A stretch of 21,636 bases of DNA, from contig JAFGPZ010000215.1 in assembly GCA_016935935.1 (NCBI GenBank), forward strand, positions 1-21,636. The letters run 5' to 3'. The position numbers and the translations under genes are program-made. The number at the start of each line of letters is the position of its first letter. Position 1 is the first letter of the stretch. Of the stretch, positions 15,281 to 21,636 are shown piece by piece. This DNA comes from Deltaproteobacteria bacterium (lineage in GTDB: Bacteria; Desulfobacterota; Syntrophia; Syntrophales; UBA2210). The notes under the pieces were generated by a model, which was given only the letters and a program-made list of their open reading frames with translations, had not been told where the DNA came from and searched no databases.

Positions 15281-17932
15281 ATGATTCGACGGACCAGTCT
15301 ATGTGTTATTGCGTTGATCATAATACTTCTGGTGATGTTCAGCGTTCCAGCATCTTATGCGACGAACAAAAGACATGAAAGCCCCGCTTATCTTATTCCG
15401 GAACTCCAGAATATGGATGTTGGAGCAATTATATCAAAATCTACGCCGGGCGCTGTATCAATGGAGGTACCCTCTCATCTGTTAGCGGCGAAAGGGAAAG
15501 ATGTCGGAGAGCAGTTGGAAAACATTCTTATAGAATCTGATTCGAACTTCCTCGATGTGGGCAAAGTCCTTTTTTTAAAGGCCTTCGGAAAATATTCGGA
15601 CGGTTCTTTAAAAGACATCACAAAAGATGTTCAATGGATATCAAGCGATAAAATGATAGGGCAATTTACAGGCCCGGGTGTGCTGAAAGGTGAGTCTGTC
15701 GGGGATATTAAGGTTTATGTGGTTTCCGGTAATTCAAGAAGCACGGCAGTTGCTTTCAGCGTTGAAACTGCCGGAGGTCCCCTATTGCAATTGACTCCCA
15801 CAGAATTTGTCCTTGGAAATACTGAAACGGGCACAAAAAAAGATGTGTCTATAACTATTAGGAACAGAGGGGAGGGTAAGCTGGAATGGAAGGCCTCAAG
15901 TACACACCAATGGCTTTCGCTGAACAGAAAAGGATCTTCTGAAGGGGTTGAATTATGGGGTATTAAAGAGGACAAAAAAAGTGTTTCAGGCGCTGGCTCG
16001 GCAGAAATAGAAATAACAATAGATACAGTAACCCTTGATGAAGGCGAGCATCGGGGCGAAATTCTAATAAAATCGAATGGAGGCGATGAGAAGGTCAAAG
16101 TGACTGTTAATATTGTTAGCCTTAAAACCTTGTCGATATCTCCGGTTGCTATCAAAATCGGGGTTGGGCAGAAGAGGAATTTCAGAGTTGTTGGTATATG
16201 GTCTGATGGAAGTAGAACGGATCTTTCCAAGGCTCACGAAGGTGAATGGTTGATGTCCGACCCTGCTGTTGGTTCTTTCCAGCGGAACGGATCGGTTTTT
16301 TTGGCGCAAAAGGCAGGCAGGGTAGAGTTTCTAAGAGTGAGAGGCGATATGTCAAGCAATTCTGCAGTAGTGGATGTGGAAGAATTTATCTCACATCCCG
16401 TATTATTGGTTTCTCCTCGAGAAGTAGATCTGGGTTCAATCGGACAGAGCGAACATGCAAGGGGTGCCTATTCGCTGAAGAATGTGGGGTCAGGCAAGCT
16501 GCTCTGGTGGACAGATGGACCTGAGGATTGGCCTTCATCGGACAGGAGAAGCATCGAAGGGACAATCGTCGATAATGTGGGTCACATCAGCCTCCTTATT
16601 GAAACAGAGGTAGGAAATAAGGATGGGGATCTCTATCCGGTCACAATAAAAATAGGTCTTAATGATAATTATGTGTCTTACAGAAAAGACCTGCCGCTGG
16701 GAGCTTACAGAGAAAGGATTATATTAACGTCTAATGGAGGAACGAGAAATATTTTCTTCACCTTTGGCATCACCGAAAAACTCTCCCGTCCCCGTCTCGA
16801 AATAAGACCCTACGGATTTGACTTTGGTGAAATCGAAGTGGGCAGGCAGTTAATGAAAAAGATAGAGGTAAGAAATGTAGGGAAGGATGTTTTAACCTGG
16901 AGGGCAGGGCTGCAGAGGAACAGGAAAATGTTTCGCGGTGTTGCTCTCACAAAAGGTAAATATGTATCCCTTCTGAATGAGGGCATTGCCGGGGTAAACG
17001 CATATGAGCTGCCAGGACACCTCATGAAAGATGCCGAGATCAGGGGCGGCTGGTCTCACAATGAAGGTTATCCGGTGAGTCAGAATTCAGGCGATCAGCT
17101 CATTTATAACTTTAAAGGGACTGGGATTGTCATGTTTGTTAGAGGAGATGAGAGGGGTGAAGCCATCGAGCTGTCAATAGACGGAGGGGATAGTACGGTA
17201 TTCGATTGTCAATCGGAGATGAGGAAAAGGTTGGAATTTGTTGTAGCGACAAAGCTGGTCGAGGGGAACCACAAACTAACCATTAAGAATATGGGCGGAA
17301 GATTGGAACTGGAAGGGATGAGAGTCCACAGTGATAAGCTTCTAACAGCCAGATCCGGATCGATTAAACTCTTTCCCGACAGAGGAACGACAAAGGGCGA
17401 GATAGATTATGTAAATGTAATTATAGATTCAAGAAATCTAATGCCGGGATCATATTGCGAGAATGTCCTCTTCTACTCGGACGGTGGAGATGGGTTGGCA
17501 GAATTATCTTTTGAAATTAAAGATATTAGGACGTCAGAATTTATCGACATATACAGGCACGTGAGAGGAGATGACACACTCCTGACTTCCGACAGGGAAC
17601 CCGTAAAAGGCTTCAAGCGGGAAAAGGGTGCGGTCTTCAAGCTTTTCAGAAAAGGCACACCCGGTACAAGTGAGTTTTACGGATGGCATAGTCCGGAAGC
17701 TGGTGATCATTTTTATTCCACCGACAGACTGGGAGGCGGCAAAGATCTTACAGGATATGATTTCGAGGGATCAATAGGAAACATAGCGACTATAAAACTT
17801 TCTAATACGCGCGAGCTCTTCAGATGGTTCAATCCCGGCAAGGGCACGCATTTTTATACTACAGACCCGAAAGCTGAGGGTCGTACCGGCGATGGTTATA
17901 AGTATGATGGTATATCGGGTTACGTTCGATAG
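15281..17932 (+). CDS. large secreted modular protein: Big2-like, ASH/BACON-like and DUF5648-type repeats
   Basis: I start at ATG 15281 because it gives an ordinary signal peptide (MIRR, hydrophobic core, ASYA before TNK, cleavage near residue 27); the in-frame ATG at 15215 would add 22 polar residues and has no ribosome site, though it cannot be excluded. Length 883. Domains by eye: Big2-like at about 90-160 (FGKYSDGSLKDIT, VQWISSD) and again at 280-368 (GIWSDGSRTDLS, WLMSDPAVG); ASH/BACON-like at 166-278, 374-498 and 505-746, each with a strand like LSPxxxxFGxxxxG, then 'N-x-G-x-x-x-L-x-W' and a SNGG strand. The third is split by an inserted beta-sandwich (about 564-688: GGWSHNEGYP, YNFKGTGIVMFV, LSIDGGD, LVEGNHKLTIKN) of the kind seen in carbohydrate-binding and esterase-linked modules. 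Residues 750-883 hold DUF5648-like repeats with DHFYSTD and THFYTTD. No catalytic site, sorting signal or membrane anchor is seen. Probably extracellular and adhesive or carbohydrate-binding; function unknown. Confidence 0.75.
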   Translation: MIRRTSLCVIALIIILLVMFSVPASYATNKRHESPAYLIPELQNMDVGAIISKSTPGAVSMEVPSHLLAAKGKDVGEQLENILIESDSNFLDVGKVLFLKAFGKYSDGSLKDITKDVQWISSDKMIGQFTGPGVLKGESVGDIKVYVVSGNSRSTAVAFSVETAGGPLLQLTPTEFVLGNTETGTKKDVSITIRNRGEGKLEWKASSTHQWLSLNRKGSSEGVELWGIKEDKKSVSGAGSAEIEITIDTVTLDEGEHRGEILIKSNGGDEKVKVTVNIVSLKTLSISPVAIKIGVGQKRNFRVVGIWSDGSRTDLSKAHEGEWLMSDPAVGSFQRNGSVFLAQKAGRVEFLRVRGDMSSNSAVVDVEEFISHPVLLVSPREVDLGSIGQSEHARGAYSLKNVGSGKLLWWTDGPEDWPSSDRRSIEGTIVDNVGHISLLIETEVGNKDGDLYPVTIKIGLNDNYVSYRKDLPLGAYRERIILTSNGGTRNIFFTFGITEKLSRPRLEIRPYGFDFGEIEVGRQLMKKIEVRNVGKDVLTWRAGLQRNRKMFRGVALTKGKYVSLLNEGIAGVNAYELPGHLMKDAEIRGGWSHNEGYPVSQNSGDQLIYNFKGTGIVMFVRGDERGEAIELSIDGGDSTVFDCQSEMRKRLEFVVATKLVEGNHKLTIKNMGGRLELEGMRVHSDKLLTARSGSIKLFPDRGTTKGEIDYVNVIIDSRNLMPGSYCENVLFYSDGGDGLAELSFEIKDIRTSEFIDIYRHVRGDDTLLTSDREPVKGFKREKGAVFKLFRKGTPGTSEFYGWHSPEAGDHFYSTDRLGGGKDLTGYDFEGSIGNIATIKLSNTRELFRWFNPGKGTHFYTTDPKAEGRTGDGYKYDGISGYVR

Positions 17933-17946
17933 AAGATATATATCTT
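17933..17946. repeat. 14-base perfect palindrome before tRNA-Arg
   Basis: AAGATATATATCTT is self-complementary and begins one base after the stop of the secreted protein gene. Its last two bases overlap the -35 of the tRNA promoter. It could be an operator or chance AT-rich symmetry; with no T tract it is not a terminator. Confidence 0.5.
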
Positions 17947-17971
17947 GACAAACAAATAGTAAATATATAGT
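17945..17971 (+). promoter_or_regulatory. promoter of tRNA-Arg(UCU)
   Basis: TTGACA (17945-17950) and TATAGT (17966-17971) with a 15-base spacer, which is short. Transcription would begin near 17978, about 20 bases before the mature 5' end, leaving a small leader for RNase P. Confidence 0.6.
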
Positions 17972-17997
17972 TATAGCGCTCTTTGAATCTCAAATAT

Positions 17998-18074
<77 letters not shown>

Positions 18075-18076
18075 AT

Positions 18077-18119
18077 AAAATTAAGGGGTTAGGCTAAATG
18101 CTTAACCCCTTAATTTTTT
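18077..18119 (+). terminator. strong Rho-independent terminator after tRNA-Arg
   Basis: AAAATTAAGGGGTTA (18077-18091) pairs perfectly with TAACCCCTTAATTTT (18103-18117); three further pairs, one G-U, close a five-base loop TAAAT. A run of six T (18114-18119) ends the structure. The A-rich left foot makes it function on the minus strand as well. It begins three bases after the CCA end, so it also defines the tRNA transcript. Confidence 0.92.
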
Positions 18120-18158
18120 CTTTTCTGCACTATTGCTACCCATCAGGGTATCAGGTCC

Positions 18159-18317
18159 ATGTCCAATGAGGGGTACTCGATAATGCGGTACGTCGCAGAT
18201 TCACCGCAGCATATAAACTTCGGATTATCAGACAACCTGCTCTTCGACAGTCATAGATACATTTTTGGTCATATCATCGGTGTAACTTATTTAAATAACG
18301 GTACTGGACATTCGTGA
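18159..18317 (+). CDS. doubtful small ORF, 52 residues
   Basis: The translation starts MSNEGYSIMRYVADSP and ends YLNNGTGHS. It has no signal peptide, membrane segment or known motif, and the CAGG before the ATG is a poor ribosome site. It may be a remnant of a longer gene or chance. Reported because it is the only sizeable plus-strand frame in this gap. Confidence 0.15.
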   Translation: MSNEGYSIMRYVADSPQHINFGLSDNLLFDSHRYIFGHIIGVTYLNNGTGHS

Positions 18318-18447
18318 AATTAAAAAACGCATAGGCACAAAAACCAAAAACAGGCATTTAGATTATGTATTTTAGTCCATATATAGACACTATTTTCTTT
18401 TTGTGATAGTTAGACGCAGATTCGGTGCCTCTTTAATTGAAGGGACC

Positions 18448-18492
18448 ATGAATATTCCACGGAGGCAACACTCAGGGTATGAAATCTATTAA
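18448..18492 (+). CDS. possible leader peptide overlapping the nadK start
   Basis: ATG at 18448, preceded by GAAGGGA, opens a 14-codon frame (MNIPRRQHSGYEIY) that ends with TAA at 18490-18492, 12 bases inside nadK and in another frame. GGAGG for nadK lies within it. Translation of this frame could open or couple the nadK start. Its small size means chance is quite possible. Confidence 0.25.
   Translation: MNIPRRQHSGYEIY
18461..18465 (+). promoter_or_regulatory. distant ribosome binding site of nadK
   Basis: GGAGG lies 13 bases before ATG 18479, longer than the optimal spacing; AGGG at 18474-18477 is nearer but only one base away. No other in-frame start lies between them, so efficient initiation here may depend on the overlapping leader frame or on mRNA folding. 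Confidence 0.5.
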
Positions 18493-19315
18493 AATCATAG
18501 GTATCATAGTGAACAGCTCCAAACAAAATGCAATGGAGCAGGCAGAAAGGTTGAGAGACTGGCTTTCAGACCGGGGTGTAAAGGCATTCCTTGAAACGGA
18601 TCTGAAGGGGCAGGTCTCTGAGAAGAGGGAATTTGCCTCATCAATAGACATGGTTGTCGTCTTTGGCGGAGATGGAACACTCCTCGTGGCAGCTCGTATA
18701 GTGAAAGAATATGATGTTCCCATCTTGGGTATAAAACTGGGTGGTCTTGGATTCATGACTGTAATTAACCTGAATGAAATATACAATGTCATGGATATTA
18801 TTCTTAGAGGAGATTATACGACTTCAAGAAGAATGATGCTCAATGCATCGGTCGAAGGAACGGAATGTTCTGTTTTGAATGACATAGTAATCAGCCGAAG
18901 CGACCTTTCCAGAATGGTGAATCTGGAGACCTTTGTTGATGAGGAGTTTCTGGCGACATTCAAAGCCGACGGGCTGATCATATCTACACCTACAGGTTCA
19001 ACTGCTTATTCGATGTCTGCGGGAGGCCCCATAGTTTTTCCCGAAAACGATTCAATTATCATTAACCCCATATGTCCCCATACCCTTACAAACAGACCCA
19101 TTGTGCTCCCTCCTGAATCTACTATAAAGGTGAGACTCACGGATGAAGAGGAGGGGGTCAAAGTTGCGATGGACGGGCAGGTTTTGAATATTATGAAGTC
19201 TGACCAGGAAATTACTATAAAAAAATCTCAATATTTCATAGATATTGTCGATTCCCCTTTCCGAGGTTATCTAGAAGTGCTGCGAACGAAGCTGGGGTGG
19301 GGAGGATCATCTTAA
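18479..19315 (+). CDS. nadK: NAD kinase
   Basis: Phosphorylates NAD to NADP. The 278 residues show the family signature VVFGGDGTLLVAARIV (60-75; GGDGT at 63-67), ILGIKLGGLGFMT, LNDIVISRSDLSRMVNLE, and DGLIISTPTGSTAYSMSAGGPI (about 161-182), then PICPHTLTNRPIVLP and AMDGQ. Length is normal for bacterial NadK. The start ATG 18479 has unusual ribosome-site spacing. The end overlaps a GGGGAGG sequence that may serve recN, eight bases beyond the stop; nadK-recN is a widespread gene pair. With nadC in the same window, two separate steps of NAD(P) supply lie here, but they are not in one operon. Confidence 0.97.
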   Translation: MKSIKIIGIIVNSSKQNAMEQAERLRDWLSDRGVKAFLETDLKGQVSEKREFASSIDMVVVFGGDGTLLVAARIVKEYDVPILGIKLGGLGFMTVINLNEIYNVMDIILRGDYTTSRRMMLNASVEGTECSVLNDIVISRSDLSRMVNLETFVDEEFLATFKADGLIISTPTGSTAYSMSAGGPIVFPENDSIIINPICPHTLTNRPIVLPPESTIKVRLTDEEEGVKVAMDGQVLNIMKSDQEITIKKSQYFIDIVDSPFRGYLEVLRTKLGWGGSS

Positions 19316-19323
19316 AGATCGAC

Positions 19324-21012
19324 ATGCTGGAAGAACTTAGAATCAAAAATTTTGCCATTATTGATGAACTTAAGACCTCATTTCCCAGTGGACTAACCGT
19401 AATGTCCGGAGAAACGGGAGCGGGGAAATCCATTATTATCGGGGCCGTAAGCCTCCTTCTTGGAGACAGGGCGTCGGTCGATATGATACGGACTTCAGAA
19501 GATTCAGCCCACGTGGAGGCCCTCTTTGGTATCAGAGGAAAAGAGAAGATAAAAGAAAAACTTGCTGATATGGGGTTTTACGAGGGCGACGAGCTTGTCA
19601 TAAAGCGTGTTGTATCCAGAACGGGCAAGAACAAGGCATACATAAATGGAAATCTTGCGACAATGGGGATGCTTACCTCGTTAAGTGAGTACCTGCTTAA
19701 TATATGTGGGCAACATGAGCATCAGTTTATTCTTAAATCTGATAACCATATAGATATTCTCGATGAATTCGGAGATTTGTTGCACGACCGCAAAGGATTT
19801 ACCGTATGTTATGGCAAGTATTTGGCGCTGGAAAAGAGGCTCGAGGGGCTTGAATCAAAGAATAGGGAAAAGCATGCCAGAGAAGAATTGCTTGCATATC
19901 AGTTAAAGGAGATAGAGGAGGGGAACCCCGAAATCGGTGAAGATCAGGCACTGCTTGAAGAGAAGAAGATCGTCATCAATGCGAAAAAATTGAGAGAGTG
20001 TGCCGACGAGTCACACGATATCCTCTACGTCAGAGAGGGCGCCATACTTGAGCAATTTACTCGAGTTATCAGTTGCGTAAAGGAGATAAAGGATATCGAT
20101 ACTGAATTAATGGTGTCCCGGGTCGACTTGGATTCCATGTACTATAATCTTGAAGAGACGGCCTTCGCATTGAGGGATTATGGAAAGAAACTGGAGTTTA
20201 ACCCTGCCAGGCTTGCGGAAATTGAAGAAAGGCTGGAACTGCTTGGAAGCCTCAAGCGAAAATACGGCGGCTCTATCGGAAATGTCTTGGATAAAAGAAA
20301 AAAGATAGAGGAAGAGCTGAACGACATATTGTCACTTGAAGAAGAGATAGGGCAAATTTCAAATGAAATTTCTGACTTGAAAAAGGAACTGTTGCACAAG
20401 GCGCGCAACCTATCGCAGAAAAGACGTGAAGCGGCAGAGCGGTTGGAGGCTGAAATAGAGAGGGAAATTCATTCAATGAGGATGGAAAACACGAAGTTTG
20501 CAGTCCGCTTTATTTATTCTGCCGGGGACGGGGAGGCGAATCCGGAAATCCACTCCCGGGGCATCGATGAGGCGGAATTCTATTTATCAACAAACGTAGG
20601 AGAGGAAATGAAACCCCTGAACCGGATAGCCTCCGGAGGCGAACTTTCCAGAATAATGTTGGCTATGAAGAAGGTCCTTGCCAGGACAGGTTCTACAGGC
20701 ACCGTTATATTTGATGAGGTGGACAGTGGAATCGGGGGAGCCGTTGCAGAGGTGATAGGGAGAAAATTGCGGGACGTGGCACAAGACCACCAGGTAATAT
20801 GCATAACACACCTGCCTCAAATTGCCTGTTTTGGAAAAGCCCATTTTCTGGTTTCCAAGAAGGTTGAGGGAGATCGAACCAACACCGAGGTAACCCTTCT
20901 GGACAAAGCCAAACGTATCGATGAGATTACCAGAATGCTGGGTGGAGTGAATATAACTGAAAAGACGAGAGAACATGCTATGGAAATGCTGGAAGGGGCA
21001 CATAAAAATTAA
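19324..21012 (+). CDS. recN: DNA repair protein RecN
   Basis: SMC-like ATPase acting early in double-strand break repair. I start at ATG 19324 since MLEELRIKNFAIIDELK is the normal RecN N-terminus; an in-frame GTG at 19297 inside nadK would add nine residues. The product has 562 residues. It shows Walker A GETGAGKS (29-36), ICGQHEHQFIL and DILDEFGDL (the family's early motifs), a long charged middle with heptad-like stretches (about 155-385) expected to form the coiled coil, the ABC signature IASGGELSRIMLAMK, Walker B TVIFDEVDSGIGG and the switch VICITHLPQIACF. A GGAGG lies 19 bases upstream of the ATG, too far for ordinary use, so translation probably relies on termination of nadK eight bases before. 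No LexA-like box is evident before nadK. Confidence 0.97.
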   Translation: MLEELRIKNFAIIDELKTSFPSGLTVMSGETGAGKSIIIGAVSLLLGDRASVDMIRTSEDSAHVEALFGIRGKEKIKEKLADMGFYEGDELVIKRVVSRTGKNKAYINGNLATMGMLTSLSEYLLNICGQHEHQFILKSDNHIDILDEFGDLLHDRKGFTVCYGKYLALEKRLEGLESKNREKHAREELLAYQLKEIEEGNPEIGEDQALLEEKKIVINAKKLRECADESHDILYVREGAILEQFTRVISCVKEIKDIDTELMVSRVDLDSMYYNLEETAFALRDYGKKLEFNPARLAEIEERLELLGSLKRKYGGSIGNVLDKRKKIEEELNDILSLEEEIGQISNEISDLKKELLHKARNLSQKRREAAERLEAEIEREIHSMRMENTKFAVRFIYSAGDGEANPEIHSRGIDEAEFYLSTNVGEEMKPLNRIASGGELSRIMLAMKKVLARTGSTGTVIFDEVDSGIGGAVAEVIGRKLRDVAQDHQVICITHLPQIACFGKAHFLVSKKVEGDRTNTEVTLLDKAKRIDEITRMLGGVNITEKTREHAMEMLEGAHKN

Positions 21013-21099
21013 GTAAGACATTGTCTTCTGTGGTTTAATGGTAGAAGATGTCGTCGTTAAATCACATATCACGTTTTTTGGGGTTAGGTAGGGTACTAG

Positions 21100-21558
21100 A
21101 TGCTGAGAAAAGCTAAAGTCGGTGATATAAAAGAGATACACAGGATAATAAATGAGTCCGCAAGAAAAGGTGAAATGCTCCCTCGGTCTCTAATGAAGCT
21201 CTATAGCGATATGAGGGATTTTTTTGTGTATCTCGAAGAGGATCGTGGCCCAATATTGGGGTTCTGCGCAATTCATATCTTCTGGGAAAATCTTGCCGAA
21301 GTGAGGTCACTATATGTGAAGGAAGGATACAGAAGAAGGGGTATTGCGAGAAACCTCGTGGAAGCGTGTATGTCTGAAGCATTAACGCTGGATCTCTTCA
21401 GGATATTTGCTCTTACCTATCAGAAGGACTTTTTCGAGAGTCTTGGATTCAGCGAGGCTGAAAAGGAAAAACTTCCGGAAAAGATCTGGTCTGACTGTTT
21501 CAAATGTCCTAAGTATCCCGATTACTGCGATGAAACCGCAATGATTATGGAACTCTGA
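21100..21558 (+). CDS. short GNAT acetyltransferase, probable N-acetylglutamate synthase (ArgA-like)
   Basis: A 152-residue single-domain GNAT protein. It begins MLRKAKVGDIKEIHRIIN, has a central FCAIHIFWENLAEVRSLYV strand pair and the acetyl-CoA loop YRRRGIARNLVEAC (about 77-90; R-R-G-x-A at 79-83), then FFESLGF, the usual end of a GNAT fold. This order and the acidic Asp/Glu-rich tail match short bacterial proteins annotated as ArgA, which acetylate glutamate for arginine synthesis without the kinase-like domain. Near the C-terminus Cys133, Cys136 and Cys143 (SDCFKCPKYPDYC) form a small cluster that might bind metal or be redox active. No arginine genes are near, so the substrate is inferred from the family only. 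The start is ATG 21100 with GGTAGGG nearby upstream; 87 bases separate it from recN. Confidence 0.75.
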   Translation: MLRKAKVGDIKEIHRIINESARKGEMLPRSLMKLYSDMRDFFVYLEEDRGPILGFCAIHIFWENLAEVRSLYVKEGYRRRGIARNLVEACMSEALTLDLFRIFALTYQKDFFESLGFSEAEKEKLPEKIWSDCFKCPKYPDYCDETAMIMEL

Positions 21559-21573
21559 CAGAGGATCGATAAA

Positions 21574-21636
21574 ATGACCAACCGAAGTATAGCTATTCTT
21601 CTTATTCCTCTCTTTATGGCTGCATGCGCAGTAAAA
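21574..21636 (+). CDS. N-terminal end of a probable lipoprotein (3' end outside window)
   Basis: Only 21 codons are visible. ATG 21574 has AGAGGA eight bases upstream and starts MTNRSIAILLIPLFMAACAV. The charged start, hydrophobic core and MAAC box with Cys18 resemble a type II signal peptide; Met at -3 is less common than Leu but tolerated. It starts 15 bases after the acetyltransferase stop, so the two are probably cotranscribed. Nothing can be said of its function. Confidence 0.6.
   Translation, partial: MTNRSIAILLIPLFMAACAVK

Larger units (their letters stand above)
18120..18478. other. gene-poor stretch between tRNA-Arg and nadK
   Basis: About 360 bases without a convincing gene. It contains one unbroken 52-codon frame (ATG 18159 to TGA 18315-18317) with no good ribosome site and no recognisable motif. 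A short hairpin, TGCGGT (18184-18189) with ACCGCA (18203-18208), lies within that frame. The second half (about 18320-18440) is AT-rich, as expected for a promoter region, but I cannot pick a -35/-10 pair with confidence. A 14-codon leader overlaps the nadK start (18448-18492). No copy of the tRNA 3' end is seen, so there is no direct sign of integration at this tRNA. Confidence 0.6.

Noticed and set aside
21025..21060. Possible tRNA gene or tRNA pseudogene before the acetyltransferase
   Set aside because: Only a D-arm-like segment is present; no T arm (GGTTCGAATCC-like) or acceptor pairing follows within a suitable distance.
20587..21141. Long minus-strand frame (184 codons) opposite recN
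   Set aside because: It covers the conserved RecN C-terminal motifs in antisense, and its translation has no recognisable domain.

Overview
This window reads as a core-genome segment of a Gram-negative bacterium. Gene content, neighbour order and two lipoproteins suggest a deltaproteobacterium in the broad sense (Desulfobacterota, perhaps near Syntrophales); that placement is inference, not a database result. Coding density is high. I see no insertion sequence, prophage, CRISPR array or rRNA.

Layout. Bases 1-208 hold the 3' end of truA. A secreted LPP20/FlgT-like protein (407-1291) follows, then the close pair mutL-miaA (1396-4070) and a lipoprotein with TPR and S-layer-homology repeats (4133-5263). 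A compact run valS-nadC-birA-coaX (5293-10371), with gaps of 5, 23 and 2 bases, ends the first plus-strand block. On the minus strand, dprA-topA-trmFO (15066 down to 10390) forms one tight operon; the stop of topA overlaps the start of trmFO, and a good sigma70-type promoter lies upstream of dprA. It converges on coaX with only 18 bases between them. Plus-strand genes resume with a large secreted modular beta-sandwich protein (15281-17932), tRNA-Arg(UCU) with its own promoter and a very strong terminator, a roughly 360-base stretch without a convincing gene, the pair nadK-recN (18479-21012), a short ArgA-like GNAT acetyltransferase (21100-21558), and the first 21 codons of another probable lipoprotein that runs off the end.

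Function. Most genes are housekeeping. Two themes recur: DNA maintenance (mutL, topA, dprA, recN) and cofactor supply (nadC and nadK for NAD(P), coaX for CoA, birA for biotin transfer). RNA and translation are covered by truA, miaA, trmFO, valS and tRNA-Arg. The less understood part is the set of exported proteins (407-1291, 4133-5263, 15281-17932, 21574 onward). The most unusual is the 883-residue protein at 15281-17932: two Big2-like domains alternate with three ASH/BACON-like domains, the third interrupted by a ligand-binding-like beta-sandwich, and the protein ends in DUF5648-type repeats. I found no convincing new multi-gene system; the best leads are this protein, the region between tRNA-Arg and nadK, and small regulatory structures near the dprA, tRNA and nadK starts.
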